A stretch of DNA of 64,000 nt from an uncultured Prevotella sp. (GCA_947169185.1 CAMVOS010000006.1:1-64000), one strand, 5' to 3'; counted from the first letter of the stretch, positions 8,389 through 16,622 are shown. Translations and numbers: made by a program. Notes: a model not told the origin generated them from the sequence alone.

Positions 8389-9823
8389 CTGTCAGAATTT
8401 GATAGAGTCGAGGGACATCAACATACTTGCGCACGTGGTCAGCCAACTTGTCGTATTGCTCTTCTTTAAACGCTGAGTAACTCTTTAGGCTTACGTTATT
8501 AACAGCCTTATCTTTAAGCAGATACTCTATGACTGGTGCATTATCCAAGAAGCCATGAATATAGGTACCAATACAATGGCCCGTCTGAAGGATAGTCTCA
8601 TTGGTATCGCTCACGCCCTGGTGGATTTCGTAACCTTGACACCTCTGACCATCAAACTCGAAAGTCACCTGTTTCGTGGTCTTTTCAGCAGTCATTGTTG
8701 TACGTATAGGCAGAAGTCCAAGACCAGGCAAACTGGCAATGTTGCCTTCGATACCATCAGGGTCCTCGACAGTCTGTCCCAACATCTGATAACCACCACA
8801 AATACCTACCACCATCTTACCATCACGATGAGCACGCTGAATAGCCTGTGCACAACCATTACGACGCAGTTCCAACAAATCGTCAAGCGTAGCCTTTGTA
8901 CCAGGCAGAATGATGATGTCTGCTTGCTGAATGTCCGCCACATTATTCGTATAGAAGAGGTTGACGCGAGTGTCGCGCTCAAGGGTATCAAAGTCGGTAT
9001 AATTACTGATATGGCGTAGCAGCACGACAGCAATATTCACCTTACCTTCTGCCAGCTCGCGCTGTTTCTTTTCAAGGCTCACGGAGTCCTCCTCTTCGAT
9101 ATAGATATCTTTATAATACGGTATGACGCCAAGCACAGGAACGCCACAGATTTCCTCCATCATCTTGCGTCCTTCATCAAAGAGTCGCATGTCGCCACGA
9201 AACTTATTGATGATGATGCCCTTGATTTGTTTCCTGTCCTCTGGCGTCTGCAACATGATGCTGCCATAAACGGAAGCAAATACGCCACCTCTGTCAATAT
9301 CGCCTACGAGTATGACATCAGCCTTTGCATGACGGGCCATCGACATGTTCACCAAATCGCGATCCTTCAGATTAATCTCAGCTATACTGCCTGCACCCTC
9401 CATAACAATGGGATTATAGCAAGCAGCCAATCGGTCGAAAGCCTTGCACACTTCTGCGCGAAAATCTATCCTCTCACCTCTCACCTCTTGCCCCTTACCT
9501 CTCCAGTAATCATACGCATCTTTATTACCAATAGGTTTACCATTCAGTACCACCTGCGAGGTATGGTCAGAGCTGGGTTTCAGCAACAACGGATTCATGT
9601 CTGTATGACAAGGAATACCTGCTGCTTCTGCCTGAACAGCCTGTGCACGTCCTATCTCAAAACCCTCAGGTGTGGCGTATGAATTCAGCGCCATATTCTG
9701 CGCCTTGAAAGGAGCTGGCTGATAGCCGTCCTGCTTAAAAATGCGACAGAATGCTGCAGCAACGATACTTTTGCCAACATCGCTGCCTGTGCCTGCGAAC
9801 ATGATGGGATGGAGATGTTTCAT
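8381..9823 (-). CDS. cobQ: Cobyric acid synthase (glutamine-hydrolysing)
   Basis: Amidates four side chains of adenosylcobyrinic diamide. 480 aa. The N-terminal ATP domain has GTGSDVGKSIVAAA and PFKAQNMALNS; the C-terminal glutaminase domain has the nucleophile motif VGICGGYQMLG and a late EIHQG/THGFLDN region. A heptamer repeat (9473-9500) encodes an extra segment, GKGQEVRGERI, in an otherwise conserved region. It starts inside the cbiA C-terminal ORF (4-bp overlap). Confidence 0.93.
   Translation of the reverse strand: MKHLHPIMFAGTGSDVGKSIVAAAFCRIFKQDGYQPAPFKAQNMALNSYATPEGFEIGRAQAVQAEAAGIPCHTDMNPLLLKPSSDHTSQVVLNGKPIGNKDAYDYWRGKGQEVRGERIDFRAEVCKAFDRLAACYNPIVMEGAGSIAEINLKDRDLVNMSMARHAKADVILVGDIDRGGVFASVYGSIMLQTPEDRKQIKGIIINKFRGDMRLFDEGRKMMEEICGVPVLGVIPYYKDIYIEEEDSVSLEKKQRELAEGKVNIAVVLLRHISNYTDFDTLERDTRVNLFYTNNVADIQQADIIILPGTKATLDDLLELRRNGCAQAIQRAHRDGKMVVGICGGYQMLGQTVEDPDGIEGNIASLPGLGLLPIRTTMTAEKTTKQVTFEFDGQRCQGYEIHQGVSDTNETILQTGHCIGTYIHGFLDNAPVIEYLLKDKAVNNVSLKSYSAFKEEQYDKLADHVRKYVDVPRLYQILTDD
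9473..9500. repeat. CTCACCT-type heptamer run inside cobQ
   Basis: Two exact CTCACCT units (9473-9479, 9480-9486) followed by two degenerate ones, CTTGCCC and CTTACCT. On the coding strand this adds Gly/Glu/Val/Arg residues to CobQ without breaking the frame. Confidence 0.8.
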
Positions 9824-10377
9824 ATCTGATAGAGATGCGTATAACTGGCTAAAACATGCTTATATCTGAATATTGGTGTTGGTACAGGATCGCCTTTGGC
9901 GTTGTAGACCTGAGCGATACTTTGTGGTACCTCGCCCATAAACTGCGTATAGTGGAACTCGTGCCCACGATATTCTTTGCCATCGAGTACAAACCTACGA
10001 TAACCCAGCGAGAGTTTCCTGTCTTCCTTGCGGGCTGTGATGCTATAGGGCAATACGCCACACATCGGATACTCGCCATCATCTGTGACAATCTTTTCAC
10101 AGAGGTACATCATGCCCCCACATTCAGCTACCACTCGCCCACCCTGTTCTACATATTCTTTGATGGCCTTGCGACATGCTTCATTCTTTACCAAAGCCTC
10201 CAAATGCTTCTCTGGATAACCACCTGGCAAGTAGAGCAAATCAATACCCTGAAACGAAGGAACCTCCGTTTCAGGATCAAAGAAGTGAACGTTGCCCAAT
10301 CGGTCTATATTCTCCTGATAGATAAAGGAAAACGACTCCTGGTTGCGTGCTATCAAAGCGTTAACAGTTTCTCCCAT
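9820..10377 (-). CDS. cbiA: Cobyrinate a,c-diamide synthase, C-terminal glutaminase part (split ORF)
   Basis: 185 aa equal to the glutaminase half of CbiA, with ARNQESFSFIYQENIDRL, YLPGGYPE and the nucleophile motif VAECGGMMYL. It lies in the -1 frame relative to the N-terminal ORF and overlaps it by 25 bp. The sequence that joins the two halves in intact homologues lies exactly across the overlap, so either a single base was gained or lost, or the two domains are now made as separate chains. The ATG at 10377 could be used by coupling. Nothing of the family appears to be missing when the two are added (about 400 aa). Confidence 0.8.
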   Translation of the reverse strand: MGETVNALIARNQESFSFIYQENIDRLGNVHFFDPETEVPSFQGIDLLYLPGGYPEKHLEALVKNEACRKAIKEYVEQGGRVVAECGGMMYLCEKIVTDDGEYPMCGVLPYSITARKEDRKLSLGYRRFVLDGKEYRGHEFHYTQFMGEVPQSIAQVYNAKGDPVPTPIFRYKHVLASYTHLYQI

Positions 10378-11006
10378 GCGATATATTGTTCTATCAGTGT
10401 TAACAATTCTACAGGCGCAGCTGTTTCGGTATAGTCAAGTCCCAAATATCGGGAGCCTTGTTCCAAAGATGGTTGCTTAGGCAGATAGCCAAAACACTCA
10501 ATATGCAAATCGTCGCAAACCTGTTTTAGCATCTGATAATGCCGTTCGCTTCCCACCTTATTATATATAACGCCTGCGATGTGGACATCCTTGCGAAAGT
10601 TCATAAACCCTTGCAATAACGGTGCCATCGAATAAGCTACCGACTTCGCATCGACCACCAATACTACAGGAATACCTAGCACAGCGGCAATCTCAGCTGA
10701 AGAACCCTTATCACGATCATAACCATCAAAGAGCCCCATCATGCCCTCCACAATACAGACATCAGCATCTTCGCCATAATGCGCAAAGAGTTGACGGACA
10801 TGCTCTGGTGTTGCCATAAAGGTATCGAGATTGATACTTGGACGTCCGCATACCGCCTCGTGAAACTTTGTATCGATATAGTCAGGTCCGCATTTGAAGG
10901 GTTGCACCTTGTACCCCTTCCGCGTCAGCAAAGCCATCAATCCTCTGGCAATCGTCGTCTTGCCCGAGCCACTCGTTGGTGCTGCTATGAGAAAAGCTGT
11001 TTTCAT
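10353..11006 (-). CDS. cbiA: Cobyrinate a,c-diamide synthase, N-terminal ATP-binding part (split ORF)
   Basis: 217 aa equal to the ATP-dependent amide-ligase half of CbiA/CobB: P-loop APTSGSGKTTIARG, then FKCGPDYIDTKFH and VEGMMGLFDGYD. It ends in a stop at 10353 within the linker, and the glutaminase half continues in another frame. A -7 box TAACTTTG (minus strand, 11012-11019) is followed by CAACG and then the ATG, so the mRNA is probably leaderless. It heads the operon cbiA-cobQ-cbiB. Confidence 0.85.
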   Translation of the reverse strand: MKTAFLIAAPTSGSGKTTIARGLMALLTRKGYKVQPFKCGPDYIDTKFHEAVCGRPSINLDTFMATPEHVRQLFAHYGEDADVCIVEGMMGLFDGYDRDKGSSAEIAAVLGIPVVLVVDAKSVAYSMAPLLQGFMNFRKDVHIAGVIYNKVGSERHYQMLKQVCDDLHIECFGYLPKQPSLEQGSRYLGLDYTETAAPVELLTLIEQYIAWEKLLTL

Positions 11007-11011
11007 CGTTG

Positions 11012-11019
11012 CAAAGTTA
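11012..11019 (-). promoter_or_regulatory. -7 box of the cbiA-cobQ-cbiB operon
   Basis: Minus strand TAACTTTG, a full match to TAnnTTTG. Only 5 nt separate it from the cbiA ATG at 11006, leaving no room for a leader. Confidence 0.65.
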
Positions 11020-11057
11020 CAAAATTTAATTGGAATACAAGATACAAAGTGAGAAAT

Positions 11058-11146
11058 ATGACGACCAGGTCAGCCTCACGTAAAATCCTGACGGCCTTGA
11101 GCGTCAGTAGCTCAGGGTCGCCAGGACCTAATGAAAGAAAAGTTAC
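11058..11146 (-). pseudogene. cbiL: Remnant of precorrin-2 C20-methyltransferase (cbiL/cobI), N-terminus only
   Basis: About 30 codons read VTFLSLGPGDPELL then TLKAVRILREADLVVI, the typical first 30 residues of CbiL/CobI. The match stops at ILREADLVVI and runs into unrelated sequence and a stop. The open frame around it (11003-11218) is extended at its front only by the out-of-frame end of the DUF4374 gene. A deletion between the lipoprotein gene and cbiA probably removed the rest. An intact cbiL, needed for the pathway, is not in this window. Confidence 0.7.
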
Positions 11147-11147
11147 C

Positions 11148-12428
11148 TTAGTCTTCAACGATACGAATCTGCTCAAAGTAATATCCAGCAGCCAACGATG
11201 CACCTTTTGTAACGGCACCTGTAGCTACATCGTAGATATAGATGGTCTGTTCGGCAGCGGTATTTACACCAAAGTACACCTTGTTTTCGTTGCTGTTATA
11301 AACAGTACGCTGTGAGAAGCTGCCACTGCTATATGGAATCTCCGTACCGTTATAAGCCAAACGTGTGACGGTCTTGCTCTTAATGTCGATAATAGCATAG
11401 TAATAAGCAATGTCGCCAATGCTTGGATTAGCCTTCGTTGGGGTAACGGCATTGTCGCCACAATAGGCGAATACCTTGCCGTTGCCTAAGTACTGAACGG
11501 TGAGCAGCTTGCCTATGGCATTGGTAAACGCGTTGTAGCCGGCCTCGACATTGAACTCACCTTTCTTAATGCGGAGCAATCTGCCGATATTCTTTCCGTC
11601 AACATCATTGAAGGCTGATATATACATATTGTCGTCCTCATCGAAGAAGACAATTTGCTGCAAAAGTTCACCATATGCAGATCCCTGCATCTGCTGGCAT
11701 TCCGTATTGGTGTTATCCTGCTCGACCTCCATCGTCTTAGGATTGATGACGGCTACGTGAAAGAAAGGCTCCTCAACACCATTACGCTTCTTCGTCTTCC
11801 AATAGTAGAAGTAGAACAGCTTGTTGTCGCTCTTGCGATAGGCCAGAATGCCACTGGTGGTCAGCACGGTGTAGCCGGAAGGTTTTTCGATGTTCAGCTC
11901 ACCCTGCTTGACGATGGTCATATCGTCAGTATTCAACTTACTATAGATGACTTTGTTGTTATCGCCGTTAGAAGCCATAACAACCAGTGTATTGTCGTTA
12001 ATCCAAGCATGGGTATAGTTGCGTGGCAAGAACGTGATACCATCCTTGAATTTCTGTTCTTGAACAACCTCCATCTTATTGTTCTTGAACTGCAACTTTG
12101 AGAAACGGTCAGCTGATACGGGAACCTGATACATATACTTTCCCTTGTAGATGGCCTCCATTGTATAGTCGGTTATCTCCGAACCACTACCGACAAACGT
12201 AATGGTCGTCTTGGGGTCGCTCAGAGAAGCGACACTCATGGTGAGGTGTCCCTGTTTGTCCTGACCCATACCGCCATGATTGCCGACAGATACTGTCAAG
12301 TCATAGTGATAGGGAGTTTCAGGATCAGGTTTAGGATCATTGTTGTCGTCGTCACTTGAACAGGCAGTGAATGCAAAGGTCAGCGCGAGAGCTGCCAGAG
12401 CGGAATGAATAAAACTAATCTTTTTCAT
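11148..12428 (-). CDS. DUF4374 surface lipoprotein, probable corrinoid- or metal-binding partner of the TonB receptor
   Basis: 426 aa. A lipoprotein signal ends at TACSSDDDNND: Cys about residue 23 followed by acidic residues, the pattern that sends Bacteroidetes lipoproteins to the cell surface. The body resembles DUF4374 proteins, thought to fold as beta-propellers; XusB, a xenosiderophore-binding lipoprotein, belongs to this group. Here the gene lies 31 bp behind a TonB receptor under a cobalamin riboswitch, so by position it would do the job BtuG does for BtuB in Bacteroides: capture a corrinoid at the surface. That role is inferred from context only. Confidence 0.8.
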   Translation of the reverse strand: MKKISFIHSALAALALTFAFTACSSDDDNNDPKPDPETPYHYDLTVSVGNHGGMGQDKQGHLTMSVASLSDPKTTITFVGSGSEITDYTMEAIYKGKYMYQVPVSADRFSKLQFKNNKMEVVQEQKFKDGITFLPRNYTHAWINDNTLVVMASNGDNNKVIYSKLNTDDMTIVKQGELNIEKPSGYTVLTTSGILAYRKSDNKLFYFYYWKTKKRNGVEEPFFHVAVINPKTMEVEQDNTNTECQQMQGSAYGELLQQIVFFDEDDNMYISAFNDVDGKNIGRLLRIKKGEFNVEAGYNAFTNAIGKLLTVQYLGNGKVFAYCGDNAVTPTKANPSIGDIAYYYAIIDIKSKTVTRLAYNGTEIPYSSGSFSQRTVYNSNENKVYFGVNTAAEQTIYIYDVATGAVTKGASLAAGYYFEQIRIVED

Positions 12429-12459
12429 TTTAAAATGCTTAAATTAATAATATGAATAT

Positions 12460-14628
12460 TTATTGTAATAAAAGTCTGAATTTGGCAAACAGCATCCGAC
12501 CAGGCTTTTGGAGCCTGTAGTTGTCGTAGACCGTTTGGTCGAACAGGTTTTGACAATCCAAGGACACACTGTATCTGTCCTTACACCAAGAATAAGTGAT
12601 GTTGGCACCCACAATGTGCTTCTCAGGAATACGCGCCTTGGTATCCTTTGCACCGTATGCCTCCCATGAAAGGAAGAACCAGTGTACCCACTGATAGTCG
12701 GCACCCAGCATCAGCCGGTCACCCTTCTGTATCAGATTCTGAAAAGTATAGTGGGCTTCAGCTGAGCCAAACAGCCAAGGACGGTTGGGTATGCGATTAT
12801 CATATGTTGCTGATGGTTTCCCGTCATTCATATACCTATTGCGATTGCGTGCATCTTGCCAACTGATATTTCCTGCCACTTGCAAGCGCTTATTCCAATC
12901 GTAGCGCAACTCTGCCTCAAGTCCTTTGATGTGGACAGCAGGCTCATTGGTATACTGCATCGTTCCCTCCTTCTCAGTAATCTGTGGCTGGATGTAATTG
13001 TCCACAAAGCGCAGGAAGCCATTGACCTCATAGTACAAGGTATGCTGGCCCTGGCGGAACGTTCCAAAGAGTCCCAAGTTCAGGTTGTCACTCATCTCAG
13101 GCCTTAGCGCCAGGTTGGCGTAGACGGTGGTTCCGTTGCCCAACAGTTCACGGGCCAGCGGCAGACGCACCGTATGCTCGTAGCTGGCCTTGACAGCCAA
13201 TTGCGGCAACAACTCCACCTTCGTGCCGACGCCTCCACCCATACTGTTCTGCGTATTCTTCGCGGCCACCTCATCAGACTGCGTGATGAACGAGAGGTCC
13301 GTCTGCTCTACACTCAGATAGTTGATATAGTCCTTCACAAAGAACGTATTGCTCATTCTGCCGTTCCAGAACATCTGGTTGTACGACAGTCCGAGGATGT
13401 GTTTTGCCAGCACGTCGTTGGCTGGCATAAAGTCTTTCTCCACCTCGTCCCAACGGTTGTTGCCCGTACGGTTCAGTGCGTAGCTCAGGTTTAGCAGATG
13501 GTGCTCGTTGAACGTGTATTTGAAGTCAGCCTTTGCGACAGTCATCGGACGTTTGAAGTGACGCTGCGAGAAAGCTCTGCCATTAATCTCGTTACGGGCG
13601 CTGACAATGTAGTCACCATTCCAGTCATACTGTCTGCGAGCAGTATCCGTGGTAATACTGTGGTCCCACGTATGCGACAACGTAATGTTGGCACTCAGTT
13701 TCTTCATGAGGAACTCGCGTTTCTGATAGCGCGCACCAATGCTCCAGGCATCGCTCGTACGGTCAGCCATACCAATAACGCGTGTCTGAACCTGACCCGT
13801 CTGCAGGTCTTTGTTCACCTTATTATAACTAACATACACAAAGAACTCATCAGCCCACGGCTTGTCCTTCACGCCTGCCTCCAGTTGTCCGAACAGCGAG
13901 AAGTAGTCGTCGTGGAAACGTCGGCGATTTTTGGGCAGGAACTTTCGTACGCTCTCGTCCCACACCTCTACGTCTTTCATCATGTAGTCATTCTTCGAGT
14001 AGCTGATACCCATTGTAGGACGCAGCGTCAGGCCGTTCTTGAAGACATATTGTCCGTTTAAATCTGCCTTATGCGTATGATACGAACCCAGGCCGTACGA
14101 CACATCCAGATAGTTCCGCTGCTTACGGTTCGTCACAATGTTCACCGCACCACCCAGCACGTCGCTGTTGAGCCACGTGGGCACAACGCCTTTATAGATT
14201 TCGACGTGGTCAATCATGCTGACGGGCAGGTTGGCCAGCGTCACCCCCGTACCTTTCGTGTCCAGAGGTACACCGTCCAGGAAGTAGCGCACCGAATTGC
14301 CCGACATACCGCTGATGCTCAGGTCGAAGTCGGAACCGATGCCACCCTCCTCACGAATCTTCACGCCTGCCGTACGGTCCACCAACCCGTTCAGCGAGTG
14401 GATGGAACTGATGATGGTGTTAACGTCAATAGCATTAACAGCCAAAGCACCCTCGCGTAGCTTTTGCGTCTTCGACTTACCTGTTACTGTCACATTATCC
14501 AAGGTAACAGAGTCTTTCATCTGGCTTTTTTGCTTTCTGCTCTGTCCGTAGGCAACATCAACAGTCGTCAGCAACAGGCATGCCAGCAGCAGCCATAACA
14601 GTCTTCTCGTCATCATTATGTTCATCAT
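12460..14628 (-). CDS. TonB-dependent outer-membrane receptor, BtuB-like
   Basis: 722 aa with an N-terminal signal peptide (to about residue 28, ending AYGQ), a plug domain (LDNVTVTGKSKTQKLREG; SISGMSGNSVRYFLDGVP; VEIYKGVVPTWL; LGGAVNIVTN) and a beta-barrel ending in the aromatic-rich LFAKFRLLLQ. The cobalamin riboswitch upstream marks it as a corrinoid (or cobalt complex) importer. Alternative starts exist at the second or third Met; all keep the signal peptide. Forms an operon with the DUF4374 lipoprotein. Confidence 0.88.
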   Translation of the reverse strand: MMNIMMTRRLLWLLLACLLLTTVDVAYGQSRKQKSQMKDSVTLDNVTVTGKSKTQKLREGALAVNAIDVNTIISSIHSLNGLVDRTAGVKIREEGGIGSDFDLSISGMSGNSVRYFLDGVPLDTKGTGVTLANLPVSMIDHVEIYKGVVPTWLNSDVLGGAVNIVTNRKQRNYLDVSYGLGSYHTHKADLNGQYVFKNGLTLRPTMGISYSKNDYMMKDVEVWDESVRKFLPKNRRRFHDDYFSLFGQLEAGVKDKPWADEFFVYVSYNKVNKDLQTGQVQTRVIGMADRTSDAWSIGARYQKREFLMKKLSANITLSHTWDHSITTDTARRQYDWNGDYIVSARNEINGRAFSQRHFKRPMTVAKADFKYTFNEHHLLNLSYALNRTGNNRWDEVEKDFMPANDVLAKHILGLSYNQMFWNGRMSNTFFVKDYINYLSVEQTDLSFITQSDEVAAKNTQNSMGGGVGTKVELLPQLAVKASYEHTVRLPLARELLGNGTTVYANLALRPEMSDNLNLGLFGTFRQGQHTLYYEVNGFLRFVDNYIQPQITEKEGTMQYTNEPAVHIKGLEAELRYDWNKRLQVAGNISWQDARNRNRYMNDGKPSATYDNRIPNRPWLFGSAEAHYTFQNLIQKGDRLMLGADYQWVHWFFLSWEAYGAKDTKARIPEKHIVGANITYSWCKDRYSVSLDCQNLFDQTVYDNYRLQKPGRMLFAKFRLLLQ

Positions 14629-14674
14629 TCTCTCCAGCTCAGCCTTATTCCCGAGGCTTTTCGCTTTTGTTTCG

Positions 14675-14845
14675 TCTGACGTGGCAGGTTTCCTGGCTCT
14701 CTCCGAAAAGTCTGCCTTCCCAAGTTTTTGCTGCTCAGTGGCTGTTTGTTAGACTTTCCATAATGGAGATGACAGTAGCGGGTACTGCTCAGGACTCTCA
14801 CCTGATTCCCTTTTCATGCACCGATGAACCACCGGCACATCACCA
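14675..14845 (-). ncRNA. Cobalamin riboswitch
   Basis: On the minus strand the leader holds the hallmark elements in order: a P1/P2 region, GGGAATCAGGTGAGAGTCC then GAGCAGTACCCGC and ACTGT (14771-14810), and the B12 box AGCCAGGAAACCTGCC (14683-14698). The B12 box ends about 55 nt before the receptor ATG. Cobalamin binding would shut off the TonB receptor and DUF4374 lipoprotein. Confidence 0.95.
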
Positions 14846-14854
14846 TATCGGCTA

Positions 14855-14862
14855 CAAAGGTA
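14855..14862 (-). promoter_or_regulatory. -7 box before the cobalamin riboswitch
   Basis: Minus strand TACCTTTG matches TAnnTTTG and lies just 5' of the riboswitch aptamer, in the right place to start the leader RNA. Confidence 0.65.
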
Positions 14863-14924
14863 CACAATTAATCTTAATAGCCAAACTTTTTCTGAAAAAT
14901 CTTTGTGGTGCTCATAACTTTTCG

Positions 14925-14932
14925 TAACTTTG
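14925..14932 (+). promoter_or_regulatory. -7 box of the nitrilase-family gene
   Basis: TAACTTTG, 21 nt before the ATG at 14954. Confidence 0.6.
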
Positions 14933-14953
14933 CAGCACAATAAACTCATAGAC

Positions 14954-15712
14954 ATGAAAGTCGCCATCATACAAAACTGCATTCGTACGAAGGAATTAGA
15001 GTGGACGCTCCAGTGCGTTACAGACTTGCTCGACCAACAGCCAGGAGCTGACCTCTACGTCCTGCCCGAAATGTTTGCCACAGGGTTTATGGCAGAGGGT
15101 GCCGTAGAGCATGGACCACAGATCTTGAGTTGGATGCAACAACAGGCCAGCCGTTTGAATGCAGCCGTTGCGGGCAGCGTCGCCATCATGGACGACGAAC
15201 AGCAGCCTCGCAATCGTCTGTTCTTTGTCCGTCCCGACGGCACCTACGACTACTACGACAAGCACCATCTCTTTGGTTATGCTGGCGAGACCGATGCCTA
15301 TGTTGCCGGTCATCGGCGCGTCGTGGTCGAGTGGCGTGGTGTGCGTTTTCTGTTACAGGTATGCTACGATCTCCGTTTCCCCGTTTTCTCGCGCAATCGT
15401 GGCGACTACGATGCCATCATCTATGTTGCCAACTGGCCAGCGAGTCGTAGCGAGGTTTGGCATACCCTTGTCCGTGCACGCGCCTTAGAGAACCAGTGCT
15501 TTGTGATAGCCGCGAATATCTCAGGTGATGACAGGGCAATATGTTATTATGAGGGCGACTCTGCCATCATCGATGCTTATGGCCACACACTTGCTCAGTG
15601 CACTCCTGGCAGATGTGAAAGTGCCTCGGCAGACCTTGATATGGAGTCCTTACAACGTTTCCGCACCAAGTTTCCCGTACTCGCTGATGCTGATGATTTA
15701 GCCAATTTCTGA
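14954..15712 (+). CDS. Nitrilase-superfamily omega-amidase (YafV/Nit2-like)
   Basis: Carbon-nitrogen hydrolase, likely deaminating alpha-keto-omega-amides such as 2-oxoglutaramate. The triad is visible: Glu in VLPEMFATGF, Lys in YYDKHHLFGY and Cys in LLQVCYDLRFP. I choose the ATG at 14954 (MKVAIIQN), because an earlier in-frame ATG lies inside the -7 box; length is then 252 aa. It is followed by a bidirectional terminator and appears to be a single-gene unit. Confidence 0.88.
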   Translation: MKVAIIQNCIRTKELEWTLQCVTDLLDQQPGADLYVLPEMFATGFMAEGAVEHGPQILSWMQQQASRLNAAVAGSVAIMDDEQQPRNRLFFVRPDGTYDYYDKHHLFGYAGETDAYVAGHRRVVVEWRGVRFLLQVCYDLRFPVFSRNRGDYDAIIYVANWPASRSEVWHTLVRARALENQCFVIAANISGDDRAICYYEGDSAIIDAYGHTLAQCTPGRCESASADLDMESLQRFRTKFPVLADADDLANF

Positions 15713-15727
15713 ATTATTGATATTAAA

Positions 15728-15765
15728 AAAATCGAGCTAACCCATTGGTTAGCCCGACTTTTTCA
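15728..15765. terminator. Bidirectional terminator
   Basis: A run of A, the stem GAGCTAACC/GGTTAGCCC with a 4-nt loop CATT, then a run of T. It sits between the convergent amidase and HU-like genes and can end both transcripts. Confidence 0.75.
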
Positions 15766-15778
15766 CTTCCGACATCAA

Positions 15779-16429
15779 TTACATGCCGCCTTCCTCGCCA
15801 CCGGTAGTACCTCCAGTGTTGCCACCTTCATTGCCACCAGTGTTGCCGCCAGTGTTGCCACCCTGGTTCTGCGAACCGCTGCCTGATGGCGCTGCGGTTT
15901 CGTCGCCACGCAGATCGCTGAGGAACTTTGCCAACGGGGTCAGCTCGTCGTAAAGTTTCTTCTTGGTCTGCTGATCGCGAACGGCGCGAATCAGGTTGCC
16001 ACCTTCCACAGCGCAGCGCGTCAGCATCTGCTTCGACGTGATGTTCTGCATCTGCTTCGACGTGGGCAGGAAACGCAGGCGGACGCCCTTGATCAGACTC
16101 GACAGCTGCCAGCCCTCCTCGGCCATCTCGGCCTCTGTGGCGCCTTTGCTCTTCAGCGTCGGGTAGAACTTACCCAGACCGTCGAGCATCACGCCATAAC
16201 CCTGCGACGTGATCTCGGGGACACACTCAGCCAGCTTGGCCAGCACGGCCTGGATGGCGTCAAGTCCTGCCAGGCAGCCGTGGTCCTTCAGGTGCTTGGC
16301 CAAACCGAGCGTGGTTAGCGTCTTCTCAGAGTCCACCTCGGCATAGTACTTTTGATAGGCAGCCTGGTTACGCTGGTTCAGGTTCTGCCTCAGGTTGACC
16401 TTCAAGGTCAGAAAATTTGTCTGTGCCAT
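15779..16429 (-). CDS. HU-like DNA-binding protein with Gly/Asn/Thr-rich tail
   Basis: 216 aa of the long HU-like family common in Bacteroidales. The first about 125 residues carry the HU-type fold (LAKHLKDHGCL; LDGLGKFYPTLKSKG), then a region with a short duplication (TSKQMQNITSKQM), and a tail of repeated GGNTGGN units. Such proteins often stand beside VirE-type helicase/primase genes, as here. Own promoter: minus-strand -7 box TAACTTTG at 16521-16528, about 90 nt upstream. Confidence 0.75.
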   Translation of the reverse strand: MAQTNFLTLKVNLRQNLNQRNQAAYQKYYAEVDSEKTLTTLGLAKHLKDHGCLAGLDAIQAVLAKLAECVPEITSQGYGVMLDGLGKFYPTLKSKGATEAEMAEEGWQLSSLIKGVRLRFLPTSKQMQNITSKQMLTRCAVEGGNLIRAVRDQQTKKKLYDELTPLAKFLSDLRGDETAAPSGSGSQNQGGNTGGNTGGNEGGNTGGTTGGEEGGM

Positions 16430-16520
16430 TTTGTAAACTATTTTAATGGTATTAGACTATCTGCGACCAACTACATCGGGTGACCGCTTCCCGCTTTATG
16501 TATGCCTTTCTTTATGGTTA

Positions 16521-16528
16521 CAAAGTTA
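16521..16528 (-). promoter_or_regulatory. -7 box of the HU-like gene
   Basis: Minus strand TAACTTTG; a leader of about 85-90 nt runs to the ATG at 16429. Confidence 0.6.
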
Positions 16529-16585
16529 CGAAAAATATCTGAATTATCCAAATTTTTCAGCTATTATTTTTGCAAATAATTGCCA

Positions 16586-16622
16586 AAAACCACACAAAGG
16601 GTCTGACCCTTTGTGTGGTTTT
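16586..16622. repeat. Perfect 16-bp hairpin, core GGGTCTGACCC
   Basis: Arms 16586-16601 and 16607-16622 are perfect complements around the loop TCTGA, and the ends are A-rich/T-rich, so it could also end transcription. The shape (CACAAAGGGTCTGACCCTTTGTG) is shared with the hairpin at 25400-25428 and resembles the CACAAA...TTTGTG arms of the in-gene palindromes. Confidence 0.75.

Noticed and set aside
10353..10377. Programmed frameshift in cbiA
   Set aside because: The stop context CTT TGA recalls the +1 site of prfB, but the needed shift is -1, and no slippery heptamer or upstream stimulator is visible.
11003..11218. 71-aa open frame as an intact gene
   Set aside because: Its first residues come from the out-of-frame end of the DUF4374 gene and its last from intergenic DNA; only the central 30 residues match a family, so it is a cbiL remnant.
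14297..14551. Plus-strand frames over the TonB receptor and other large genes
   Set aside because: They are antisense shadows with no promoter and improbable composition; the same applies to the many short frames opposite htpG, the AAA gene and the kinase.
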